Below, piece after piece: positions 35,045 to 46,421 of a stretch of 64,000 nucleotides of DNA (positions are counted from its first letter, which is position 1; each line of letters starts with the position of its first letter). The notes beneath the pieces were generated by a model. It was not told the origin of the DNA and ran no database searches. It was given only the letters and a program-made list of their open reading frames with translations. The position numbers and the translations under genes are program-made. The DNA comes from Proteromonas lacertae (taxonomy: Eukaryota > Sar > Bigyra > Opalinata > Proteromonadidae): assembly GCA_002245135.1 (NCBI GenBank), contig NGBS01000593.1, positions 1-64,000 of the forward strand. Direction: 5' to 3'.

Positions 35045-36334
35045 ATGCCACCGCATGGAGATCATCATGAACATCATTACGATGTATTACATGAACCACA
35101 CAAGGAATTAGAATCTTCGTGGCATTATTTAGTTAAACATTTCAAATCTTCTCTGTATATTTCAATTATATAGTATAGAAAAAATCGTGATACATTACTA
35201 GCAACCGTTTATGTGGTACTGAATTGCGCATTATTTTTAGTTGAGATTCTTTGTTCTTTATTCACTGGATCATTAGGTTTTCTGGTAGATGCATTTTTTA
35301 GAGCGTATCAATGCTTGTGTATTGTAATTTCTCTATCTGCATCAATATTTTCTAAAAGACCAATAAATGATATGTATTTTATACTCTTTAATATTTTTTA
35401 TGTTATAGTTACACATATGGATATGATCGTACAGAGATTCTTGCATCATTTGCATCAACAGTTGGTTTAATATTTGTATTAATTAACAAATTTATTTTAA
35501 TTAACTAGTTATGTTTATATATGATGGTAGAATCCTTCCATCATCTGTTTACCCATACAGAAGTTCAAGTAATCGAAGGAAGTCATCATACATCAGGTTA
35601 TATAATGGTAATAGCTGTAATAATGAATTTTATTGGATATTTACTTTTTGGTCGATATTTCCACAAATTTCAAATCCGTTATTCCAATACTCCATACTCA
35701 AGCCATGACTCGAATATGGAATCAATTGCATTGCATATGGTTGCTGATGGTTTAAGTACATTGGGATTAATTTTGACACATTATGTTCTATATGTATTTA
35801 TATTATTTATATTATTATTATATATAGAGATTCTCTTGGGCTGATAGTTTAGTTTCAATAGTTGTATGTATAATCCTATTTCAATCAGCTGTTTCATTAT
35901 GTTCAAGTACAGGCAAAATATTGTTAATTACAACACCAGTAAGTATTGAGAATAGAATTAATAAAAGTTTAAGAGAAATAGTTACATTGGAAGGAGTGTT
36001 AGAATGTAGTGAATCTCATTTTTGGACTCAATCTCCAAATATTTACGTTGGAACAATATTAATTAGAGCACATCGTAATGCTAATGAAAGTGAGTTATTG
36101 GTTAAGATCTATAGTATCTTTAATTCTTTTATTACACATTTGACTGTTCAAATTGAAAAGGATCCTGATATTGATTGGTTCTTGAACTCTACAACACAGC
36201 CTGAGTTTGTTCCTATTAAAACAACACCAACTAAGAAGGATATGTTGAAAGAAGTTGAAGGAAGTAAAGAAAGTGGTGAAAAAACTGAATTAAGTGCTGT
36301 TATTGAAGAGCAGAGTGATTTTTCTGAAGAATAA
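35045..36334 (+). CDS. ZnT-type cation diffusion facilitator with altered TM2 metal site
   Basis: Exons 35045-35154, 35179-35373, 35409-35475, 35509-35793 and 35828-36334 give 387 residues. A His-rich leader (HGDHHEHHYD) precedes six membrane helices; YTYGYDRTEILASFAST is the CDF signature and HMVADGLSTLG the TM5 zinc site. TM2, normally HxxxD, reads DAFFRAYQC, so that half of the site is missing, as in ZnT6, which works as a heterodimer partner. The C-terminal cytosolic domain and an acidic tail end the protein. It probably moves zinc into the secretory pathway or supports a partner that does. Confidence 0.9.
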
Positions 36335-36496
36335 ATATAAGTTAATCTTTTATATTCATATTAATTTTCATAATTTTCAAATAATTGTATTATTATTATA
36401 TTATTTTGTTTATTATTGTTATAGAGTTTGTATATATTCTATTAATTTTGTATATAATTTACTTGTTGTTTGATTATTTTTGAATTCATAGAAAGC

Positions 36497-37621
36497 ATGA
36501 CCTGTAGAGCTGCTATTAATAAAATTTCAATAGAAAAATTCGTTAATCAACAAGCGAAAGGTATTAGCTGTTAACTACAAAATATTAGATAAATCACTAA
36601 AATCACCTTACACAATGACAGCAATGGAAAAAGCTAGTTTAGCAAAGTCTCAGAGACCAACATGTATAATAACATTTGATTGTCCAATGGCTCTGACAGA
36701 AGTAACGAGATTATCACGTCAATATAAAGAATTAGAGAAAATAGTGAATTCATTAGAAAAATTTACCAGACAAGTATACAAATCTGTGATTTATATATGT
36801 AGTCAGATGATAAAGAAGAAATGTCAAAATTAAGAGAAGACCATTCAAGTATTGATTATGTTTTATGTTAATTATTATTTTATCAATAGAGATGCAAAAG
36901 GAATATGCAAGTTACTTATCGGAAAAGCAATGTTTATACAAAAAATACAATGATGAAAAGAATAAGCTGACATTAATAGAACAACAGTTAAAAATATGTC
37001 AAGAAAAGTATGTTAGTTTAATGATTGAAAAGAATAATTTAAAGAAGAAAAATACAAATGAGAATGAAAAAGTGAAGAATGAATCTTATTCAATAAAGCA
37101 AAAGATAAATGAATTAGATGGGATAGTAAAACAGTTGGAAATACAAGTAGATAAAAATAAATCAGAAAGAGTAGCTATCCTTAAGCAAATAAAACAAAAA
37201 CAATTAGATTTAGTGAATGTTAAGAGAGAAGGAATTGAATTAAAAAATGAGAATAAAGCACTTAATAGAAGACTAACACAAGTATAATAATGAATATGAA
37301 TATAATGAATAATAGATAAAAATTAACAAATCTTTAGGAAATTCTTCATATATATCTACTTCTCCTTCAAGATCCTCTAGTATTATAGTAATAGATGATA
37401 AAGTAATCCTTCAAAAAGAGCAGTTCGAGAAGATGAAATCCAAAATCGAATCAAATGAAGAAACTAATCAAGATGTATGATAAAAGATTATTATATATGT
37501 ATTAAAATAGAATTATATGGAAATAATACAACAGATTAAAAAATTGAAAAAAGAAAATAAGCTGTTAGAAATGGAAAATGAGGTAGGAATAAAGTATTTA
37601 TCAGGTATTTCTTTAAAGTAA
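36497..37621 (+). CDS. Coiled-coil protein of unknown function
   Basis: Exons 36497-36560, 36589-36773, 36803-36859, 36892-37281, 37316-37474 and 37511-37621 give 321 residues. A short basic N-terminus and an RPTCIITFDCPM stretch come first. Residues about 80-220 are K and E-rich heptads, followed by a serine-rich loop (SSYISTSPSRSSS) and a final coiled coil. I recognise no family; a cytoskeletal or centrosomal role would fit the fold only. Splice choices at 36859 and 37281 were set by frame. Confidence 0.7.
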
Positions 37622-37743
37622 TTAAGTTAATAAAGATATTTTGTTTGTATTGTAAATAAAAAAAATTCAAATTCAAAATCTGTCAAATTTACATGATTTT
37701 ACCGTCATATTTTCGTTTGCATTTCTTTTTTTAAAATTTCTCT

Positions 37744-38161
37744 ATGGCCACTGCAGGTGCAGATTCTAATGTATGACAAATAATATTTATATAATCCATT
37801 TGAATCTAATTTAACTAGAAATTTTTATCTATAAGTAATGATCTAGAAGGTAATGCTGTGAAAGTATTTATGCCATTATAATCACTAGATAATGAAAGAA
37901 GTAATTGGAGAACAACCATATGATCCTCAAAAAGCAACTGAATGGTTAAAAGAAATTACTAGTAGAATCTTGTCATTTACCACAGATCACTTCCAAGATT
38001 ATCGATTTGTTGTGAATACTATTCTATCTCAAAAATCAGGAGGTCTTCACACCACTTCTGCATGTTATTGGGATGCAGCAACAGATGGAAGTAGAATTGC
38101 CAGATATGAAAATGACCAAATGCATTGTATTGCTGTAATTTATGCATTGACAGTTAATTAA
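37744..38161 (+). CDS. DYNLT1: Tctex-type dynein light chain
   Basis: Exons 37744-37770, 37819-37863 and 37889-38161 give 114 residues. The C-terminal 90 residues match DYNLT1: FQDYRFVVNTILSQKSGGLH, SACYWDAATDGS, YENDQMHCIAVIYAL. It dimerises and binds dynein intermediate chain in cytoplasmic or axonemal dynein. It is convergent with CCT2, with about 140 bp between the two. Confidence 0.95.
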
Positions 38162-38299
38162 AATATATTTTCTTTTTAATTGATAAATATTATTTTTATA
38201 TATAAATTGTGTATTTCTATACACTAATTAATCAATCTTACACCACACACATACATTTCAATAATATGAGAAAAGAATTATTTAATTAGTTAATTACTC

Positions 38300-40012
38300 T
38301 TAATGATGCCATTTTCTTGGATCTTCTCTTTGTCGTGGTGCGCATTTAATAATATTATCCACTCTCATTATCATCTCAGCAGCTTCACTTGCAGATATCA
38401 AAACTTGTCTCTTTAATTTCAATGCTTCCATTATACCCAATTCTACCATATCTCCAACATCACCAATCTTAATATCAATACCAGCAGTCTTATTACCTTT
38501 ATGATGTTCAGCTCTTAACTTTGCAATTAAATCAGAACTATCTAAACCAGCATTATCAGCTATAATCATAGGCATTCTTCTCAATGCTCTAGCAAATGCT
38601 TCTACAGCTAATGCTTTCTTACCACCAATAGTGGGCACGATCTGATCTACAGCTTCTGCCATTATCATTTCACCACATCCTCCACCTAACGTTCTTTTGG
38701 GATTCTTTAATGTTTGTTGTAATATGCACAATGCATCATGTAATGAACGATCAGCTTCATCTAATACATGCTTACTAGCACCTCTTAAAACAATACTACA
38801 AGCTTTGCTTGACTTACATCCTTTGAATTGGATCAATTTATCTTCACCAATTACTATTTCTTCTATTACATCACAATGACCTAATTTCACCATTTCTGGA
38901 TGATCAAATGTCGAGGTAATTTCACCACCTAACACTGCTGCTAATCTTTCAATTCCATCGAAATCGGCATGTTCTATTGAAACTACTCCTGCATCAGTAA
39001 ATATTTGTTCAGGATAATTATAGATCAATTGTCTATTAATAAAGCAGTTTATACCATGCTTGATGATTTTTTCACATTTATTTCTCATTTTTTGTTTTTC
39101 AGCTTCTTCTATTTCAGCGACTTTGTTTAATGAATCCACTCTTACTCTGGAGCCATATATCTTAATTTTATCAGTGTCCATTGAAGTGTTAGCAACTAAA
39201 ATATTTGCATTTTCAATTCTTCTAGGTTGACCAACACCAATTGATTTATCTAATATAAAACCATCTGCTAAGAAACTATCCTTCAATGTACCACCTGGTT
39301 TCTTGATAATTTGAATATGATTTAAATCTCCGTCTTTTCCAATTCTTAATACTGCATCTACAGCTAATCTTGCAAATAAATCTTTTTCAAATGTTAATAA
39401 TTTACTGCTCAATGTGGTTCGAGCTATATTCATTAATTCTTCTTTGAATTTTTTCTCATCACCTGAATTGTCTACTGCTGAGGCTTCTAATGCAGCTCGA
39501 GCTGCTTCACAAGCTGTTCTCCATCCGTCAATGATTACCATTGGATGTATTCTTTGGTCAATTAATTTCTCACCTTCTCTTAATAATTCGCCTGTTAATA
39601 CGACTACACTGGTGGTTCCATCACCAACTTCATCATCTTGAATTTTGGCTATATCAACTAATATCTTAGCAGCAGCATTATCTATATCAATAGCTTTTAA
39701 AATTGTAGCTCCATCATTGGTAATTTGTAAACCTGTATCAATTGAAGCAACGTTTTGTAATATTTTATCCATACCTTTTGGACCTAATGTTGTTTTAACT
39801 AAATCTGCAACAGCTGTTGCACCTACAAATGATGCTAATCTGGCGGTTGAACCCTAATATTAATTTAGAACAATGTATTATACTTTATTGATTTCAGCTT
39901 GGTTATTCAAAACAGATGTCTATATAAACAATAAATAATAGGTCAATGAGGGTATATAATAGATAATAATGCAAGTTTCATATATAAGAATGGTGATATA
40001 TACCTCTGCCAT
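38300..40012 (-). CDS. CCT2: T-complex chaperonin subunit beta
   Basis: Exons 40012-40004, 39919-39884 and 39853-38300 give 532 residues. Conserved text runs throughout: [79 protein letters not shown]. The beta subunit is one of eight in the CCT ring that folds actin and tubulin. The first exon has only three codons (MAE) before an 84-nt intron. Divergent from HEATR3. Confidence 0.97.
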
Positions 40013-40129
40013 AACTTAGAGTTTAAAAACTTAAATGAAAAAATAGAATAAATGAATGTAATTTGCTATTTAAATCGTCCCAATAATTGCTTGGCTTGAC
40101 TTTTGCATTTTGACTCATTTTTCAAAATC

Positions 40130-41943
40130 ATGGGTAAATCAAGCCGTGTTAGACTTTCTAGGAAGACTACAGTACCAGAATCTATCGTTCCAATAACTGA
40201 AATAGCACCAACTCCAACAGATCTGACTGGAGTATGTTTATTTATCGTTACATTCATCATAGTTGGATAGCTCCGAAGAAAATGTATGTCTAGGAACAAT
40301 TGCTGCGATTTCAAGACTATTTTTTGATGAACCAGATGACGAAGAAGAAACTGAAGGTGAATTATCTAATACCTATGCAGATAGTATCAGAACGATCATT
40401 CAATACAACCATCATAACAAATTAGTGAAATTATTGAAGAATCCAAGTAAGAATATTAGTTTAAATTCGGCTGGTGCATTAAAAAATATATGTATAGCAG
40501 GAGGAGCAGAATTCTGTGACATTTTAAGCAAATGCAACATAAGTAACATTCTAGTAGAAATATTCACATCAATGACATTAGAAAGTGATAGTCTGAATAT
40601 AAATTACATAAACAACATCACATCCCTCTGTTCAGTATTATGTGAAGAAAATGATGAAATTTTAATGAAATTAACTCAACCTGCTATCTTAGATAAGATA
40701 TTCCTTATACTATCAACACTTTCTACTGATACACAGTTAATGTTAATAACAAGTGAATATCTCTACATATTATCTGAAAATAATCCATCACTTAGTAATT
40801 ATATTCAAAACTCTACTACTAATAAACAAAATATAATAAATTTAATCAATAATGCTGAATTATCTGATAGTTTAATATTATTATATTTCATTGGAATTAT
40901 TTTCAATACTTTTTCTACTGTTGAATATAGCATTGAATTACCAGTTTTACTGAATATTTTTAACAAACTCAATAATAGTAGCATTACCATTATAATGAAT
41001 GAAAAAATAAAAAGTGAAAGTGATGAAAATGGAATAAACGAATTTAATAATTATATAAAATATCAATCATTGTTGTTAGAGATGTTATCAATAATAACAA
41101 TCGATAGTAATAGTGAAGAAACAAATACAAAACAACAACAACAACAGCAAATGTATATTTTATTTTAAAATATTTATCTTATAATAGATATGAATATTTA
41201 ATCAATAAAAATATATTCGATTTATTAATTCAATCACTCTATTCACTTCCATCTTTAGAAACAATCACAATAACATCAATCAAAGAGACAATAATGAATT
41301 ATATTGAATATATTATTGGAAATCTTAACAACATAATAGAAAACTTCCCTATTGATTCCTATAGTAAATATTTAAACGAATTATGGAGTAATATATGGAA
41401 TTTAATACCAAAATATAATAATAATAATAATATTTCATTTTTATTGAATTTCTTATGGACAGTTATTAGACATTCCAGTGAAAATGAAATATCAATTAAT
41501 ATAACAAATGAGCAAGTATAAATAATAATAATAATATTAAATAGCTTCAATTCGTATTAAATACAATAACAACCAATGCAGTAGGTGATATTAGAATGAT
41601 CAGCGTTGGAATATTAGATTGTATAATCATCTTTCTAATTAAAGAGAACAAAGTAAAAGAAGTAGGTCAAGAGATAGTGAATGTTCTACTACAAAGTTTA
41701 AATGATAATTATTTACTAGTAGCAGCTGAAAGTATAAATGCTATAATTGACTTGTTTAATGATGATGGTCCGAATACATTATGGGATGATAACAAGATGT
41801 TGAATAAATTGAAAGTGTTTTTACCTATATATAGTAAGAAAATGAAGAGTGTGAAAGAGTTGGATGAAATATCTTTAGAGAGAATTGAGATGATGTATGA
41901 GAATCTGTGTGGTTTTATTGATTATAAAAAGAAACATAAATAA
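40130..41943 (+). CDS. HEATR3: HEATR3 / SYO1-like ribosomal protein import chaperone
   Basis: Exons 40130-40231, 40263-41152, 41188-41515 and 41545-41943 give 572 residues. The start MGKSSRVRLSRK is the basic N-terminus of the family; the ARM/HEAT-like text SLNSAGALKNICIAGGAEFC matches the first repeats, an acidic loop (DEPDDEEETEGE) follows the first helix, and the C-terminal NTLWDD...LKVFLP closes it. SYO1/HEATR3 carries 5S RNP proteins uL18 and uL5 into the nucleus. Polyglutamine and polyasparagine runs mark the diverged middle. Confidence 0.8.
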
Positions 41944-42180
41944 TAATTTGATATTTTAAATTTGTTTTGTTTTGTTTATAACATTAAAAGCTATAGATAA
42001 ATTATCATTTTAGAAACATTTACATCATTTGAAACATTCAATCTAGATGGAATATCAGAAGAAACAAAGAAAGATATATTATATTGTCATTCAACAACTA
42101 TTTTACCCATTACACACACAATTAAACAAAAAGATATACTAGTTTGTATAAAATCTAAATGATTTATATTATAACGAACA
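41944..42180. other. Intergenic, with an unassigned short coding-like stretch
   Basis: A plus-strand stretch after a TTTTAG acceptor at about 42014 reads ETFTSFETFNLDGISEETKK and on to a TGA at 42161-42163. It could be the last exon of a very small gene, but I see no convincing first exon and no family. It may also be a relic. Confidence 0.3.
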
Positions 42181-42568
42181 TTATTCATCATTTTCTATAG
42201 ATAAATTCGATAAATGACGATATAATTCAGACTCTTCAGAATCATCGCTTTCATTCTCACTTTGAGGATCATAAAAAGATGCATCTTTATTTGTATTGCA
42301 AAAAGACGTATGGGATGAGGAAATTGAAACACTTAATTTAGGATAAAACTATTTTGATAAAAATAGTGACACATACAATTTCATCATCAGAAGGAATGCG
42401 AATTGTTAAGAATTCTCGTAACCTTTCCATGAATTGTCTTCTGCGCGCTTGTAACAAAGGTATTTTCTTATATGTATTTATTCTCTTCTTGTGTGTATGC
42501 TTCTATAACATAAGAATAATATAAAATAAAATAAAGAGAATATATACTCTCATAGCACTCTGTGCCAT
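42181..42568 (-). CDS. Small basic/acidic protein of unknown function
   Basis: Exons 42568-42548, 42502-42377 and 42348-42181 give 104 residues. The N-terminal half is basic (KHTHKKRINTYKKIPLLQAR), the C-terminal half is rich in S, E and D. Introns are 45 and 28 nt and all joins keep the frame, which supports a real gene. No family recognised; it might be a nucleolar or chromatin protein on composition alone. Confidence 0.6.
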
Positions 42569-42683
42569 TTGAAATTAAAAATTAGAAATTGTTTCAGTTA
42601 CACAAAATGTAACAGTTTTTCAATCAATTCTCTTCAAAAAACAAAGAAACGGAAATTTTTGAAAAAGATTATTATTAAAATGA

Positions 42684-43814
42684 CTATAATGTTTCATGAA
42701 AATAGAATAAATCACCATTCTCACACCCACATATACTAATACCCTTCCATTTACACCTATTCAAGCATTTTATTGGTGAACACATCTCTTTAATAGTCAT
42801 ACAGAAATGTTCTGTATTGTTCAAACGAGTTATCGGCATTTTGCTGAAATAACCGTCATAAGAAGTGAAAAACAGTATATCATCATATCCTTTAGAAACA
42901 TAATCAACATTTGATACTACAAATATATAAATATAAATATATATATATAAGAATATATACTTGTAGAATAATTCAATGTTATATTCAAAGGAACACACTC
43001 TTTAATATTTCTACAGTCAAATTTCATAATATTTCCTTCATTGGTACCACATATATAATAATTCTAATAATAATACAATAGAGAATATACTTCATTCACA
43101 ATTAGCGATTTATAACCACTAGAATTTCTATCGCTATAATGATAAACAACATTTTTATCTCTTTTATCCCATATCTGTAATTGCCTTGTATTACTATCTC
43201 CAACTGTTATAAATTCTGTTAAATTTGTAGTTGAAATTTTTATATCATTCAAATTGGTGGATTTCCATTGATAACTCTCTCCTTTTTCTATATCAGCGAT
43301 TGCACAACCATTTTGACCACATAAATAAACATATGGTAAATCTCTAATATCTATACCATTTGTGTTAATCAAGAATTTCTTTTCTGATTCTACTTTTTCA
43401 ATGTTCATTTTATCTAATGATACAATTACTATATCACCTTTAGATGTGCCACAATAAATAGAGTTGTTGATATTACATACGCTCTTCATACAAGTCACAG
43501 GATCAGTGACATTTCCTATTTCATGGATAAAATTTAATTTTGGATGATAGGTTGATCTATTAATAATATATATAAGGAAATATAATCTTACGGATTTTCT
43601 CTATATTCTTTATAATTATCTTCAAACAATAAAATAGATGGACCAGATTCATAATTATTTGTAGATATTACTATTGGGTTGTTTATATCTATTCATATAA
43701 TTAAAAAAATATACTATCACTTTCAACACTCTCTTCTTCTGGTATACATATTTGCATTGAAATCGGCGTAAACCCTAAATTCTTTTCTAAACTATAATTT
43801 TGTTCAGCATTCAT
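42684..43814 (-). CDS. WD40-like β-propeller protein, possibly Nup43
   Basis: Exons 43814-43715, 43688-43592, 43556-43091, 43063-42961 and 42916-42684 give 332 residues. Repeating β-strand units such as IYCGTSKGDIVIVSLDKMN, TVGDSNTRQLQIWDKRDKN, YICGTNEGNIMKFDCRN and ISICGCENGDLFYF indicate a seven-blade propeller. Length and the overall pattern resemble nucleoporin Nup43, but no diagnostic motif settles it. Treat it as a WD-repeat scaffold. Confidence 0.65.
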
Positions 43815-43979
43815 CTGTAGATGAAAAAAATGAGAAATTAGATATGAAAATGCTTGAATCTTCAAGCCAAATTTAAATTATTTTTCATTTTTTTTCTTAT
43901 ATGCTATCAGATAATACAATTCCAATACATTCAATAAAATATAAAAGGAAATATTTAACACATTTTTATAAATAATTAA

Positions 43980-45049
43980 TTAAATTTGAGGATGATAGTA
44001 GTATATTTCTTTGACCACTTCTTTAACTATTTCATCTTCAGTCAATTTACGTTCATCAAATGGAAATTCCACTTTCTTCACATTCTCAAAACACCCTTCA
44101 TCCACATTACACTCATCTTCAATATCCTTAAAGAAAGGATGGTTAATAGCTTCAATGGCAGTAAGTCTTCTCTTTGGATTCCAGTTAAGAAGACCTTTGA
44201 TCAAACTATTAAACTCTTCTCCAAATGGTTTTAATATCTCGTTTAGTTTAGGTATTTTATCAAGTGAAACAATATATTCAACTCTTCTTCTTGCTTCTTT
44301 ATTGCTAATAAAGGATAAATCGTTTGGTTTTCCAACAACATCAATAATTTTCACTAATTGATGAATATCTGATTTACCATTCAACAATATCTTCTTTATC
44401 AATAACTCTGTAAATATGCATCCTAAGGACCACATATCTACTGACTCGTCATACTCACAATCCAGTAGAAGTTCTGGAGATTTATAATATCTTGTTACAA
44501 CTTGTTTAGTAAGTGATTTGTTTGGACTTTGTAGACAAGAAAGTCCAAAGTCACATATTTTAACTGAAAGATTTGGATAGTTGATTAAGATATTGTCTAA
44601 TTTTAGATCTCTGTGTATAACTCCTGATGAATGCAGATACTTAACACCTGATAATATTTGTTTCATTATAATTTTAGCATCATGTATGTTTTCTGGGCAA
44701 CCATTCCTAATTAAAGTCATTAAATCTAAATCCATCTTTTCATATATTATATTTACACCTTGAAATGAATTTATATTCTTTGGCAATAGTATTTCATAGA
44801 TATGCATTACATTTGGGTGGTCTAATACTTTTCCTAGGATCAATTCTCGAAGTATACTCATTCCTAGTCCATCTACATCTGAATATCTGACTAATTGTTT
44901 TGCATACATATTTTTTAGCCATCACTTTGGGATATAACTTCGTATACTTCGCCATAGGCACCTTTTCCTGCATTTTTCACTACAGTATAGACTGTCAAAG
45001 GTTTAGGGATAAGTGATCGAGGTGATTCTGTTTTTATAAACAAACTCAT
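43980..45049 (-). CDS. CMGC-type (CDK/MAPK-like) protein kinase with one apparent frameshift
   Basis: The ATG at 45049 starts a leader and the glycine loop AGKGAYGEVYEV; the frame then shifts by one base at about 44917-44922 beside an A6 run, and continues as YAKQLV (β3 lysine), VIHRDLKLDNILI, KICDFGL and VVTRYYKSPELLLD to the stop at 43980. About 356 residues in all. The catalytic residues are intact and APE is SPE, as in CDK/MAPK families. The shift may be an assembly error, a pseudogene mutation or ribosomal frameshifting. The cyclin-binding PSTAIRE helix is not seen; ILREL occupies that place. Confidence 0.8.
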
Positions 45050-45080
45050 TGAGTAAAAAGCAAGTATGTAGAATATTCTA

Positions 45081-45120
45081 AAAAGCGCGAAAAATGCAAA
45101 TTAATAATTATGGCGCTTTT
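45081..45120. promoter_or_regulatory. Inverted AAAAGCGC / GCGCTTTT pair upstream of the CMGC kinase
   Basis: AAAAGCGCGAAAA at 45081 contains TTTCGCGC on the other strand, the core of an E2F/DP site, and GGCGCTTTT follows 20 bp later in inverted order. It lies about 35-70 bp upstream of the kinase ATG. CG-rich hexamers are rare in this DNA. Function is inferred only. Confidence 0.4.
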
Positions 45121-45149
45121 CAATATTTACTCACAAAACAGTTAACAAT

Positions 45150-46341
45150 TTAAGAATTATCTTCTATTAAACCCCCATTGCGTTGCTGTTTCTTATACAA
45201 TTTATCAAACTTACTTTTCATGTTGTTTAAATACTCAATTACGATTGGATCATTTAAACTATCAATATCACCATCAACTTCATCAAAAGAGGAAGCTAGA
45301 TATATTAACATCTTCAAATGAAGATATAGGCAAAGAATGACGACAAACTGGGCAAGGAATCGTTTCAATTATTCCAACATATTTTTCTTTGTCAATACTA
45401 TTCATTTTCGTTTCTTCATATTGTATTTCTACATTCTTTAACCTCTTTTCCATAGTCAGTTTGTGATCTTCATTACTTTTCTTCTTTTCTTTTAATTCCT
45501 TTATTTTCTTCCTCATTCTTTTTATTTCACCTTCATCAGCTCCTTCATAATTGTTTGCAGTATATCCATCAATGCCTTTCTAGTTCAAAAAAAATAAAAA
45601 AAATGATAATTTATACTTGAACAGCATCAATCTGTCTTTCGATTTCTTTAATAAGATTTTCATCATCATTAATCAGTTTCATAATAGAATTAACTTGATT
45701 CTCCTTTTCACTCACTTCCTTCTTTATTGAATTAATTGTTGATTTTGAAGAATCACTATTCTTTGAATTATCAATATTTATATCTCTCCACTTTAATATA
45801 CAATTATTATGAAACGAATGATAACATTCTGAACGATACATTAAGTTCAATGAATCTTCATCATAGGTGGACAGACAAATATAACACGATCCTTTTGAAT
45901 TAAAATCAGTTATCAACTCAAACCCTTTTTCTATTATATCCATTAGAAAACTGTTATTTAGTGATTCTGATGATATTTCTTTAAAAGAGTTCAGTATTGT
46001 TCTTAAATCGGAATCTTGAAGAAAACGAGATTGTAATACATTGAACTATTACATGATTATTATATAATTATACTTCTGGTATTGAATTTGGATAGTTTTT
46101 CAAGTCTATTCTCATAAGAAGCTTTACAAATCTGATAGATTCATCTCCTCCTGTAAATGGTTCAAATTTTATCTATAATATGTGTTAAACATTTACATTA
46201 TACTTCAATAGAAACATATTTATTGTCTCCTTCATTTATCTCTTTCAATGAAGTAAGTTCTTCCTCGTGCATTGCTATTATACATTGAAGTTCTTCTTTG
46301 ATATCATCAGAACATGTTAATGAATCAATTATATCATTCAT
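45150..46341 (-). CDS. RNF25-like RWD-RING E3 ubiquitin ligase
   Basis: Exons 46341-46204, 46172-46074, 46045-45617 and 45579-45150. The N-terminus (LQCIIAMHEEELTSL, RFVKLLMRIDLKNYP) is an RWD domain. The RING is split by a long coiled-coil insertion: CYICLS, CYHSFHNNC, then CPVCRHSLP about 130 residues later, as in RNF25. About 300 residues. Near 45279, beside a T4 run, the frame shifts by one base before DEVDGDIDSL, so the last 50 residues are in another frame. This may be an assembly error. RNF25 acts on ubiquitination of stalled ribosomes and other targets; here the function is inferred from layout. Confidence 0.7.
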
Positions 46342-46421
46342 TATTCACCAAAAAATGTAATTTCAATATAGAATATCAAACTTATCAGGCTTGTTTTTGA
46401 TTCTTTTATAAGTGTTTTTTA

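Noticed and set aside
39414-39857. Plus-strand open frames opposite CCT2
   Set aside because: They are antisense shadows of a strongly conserved gene; no independent codon pattern or splice sites.
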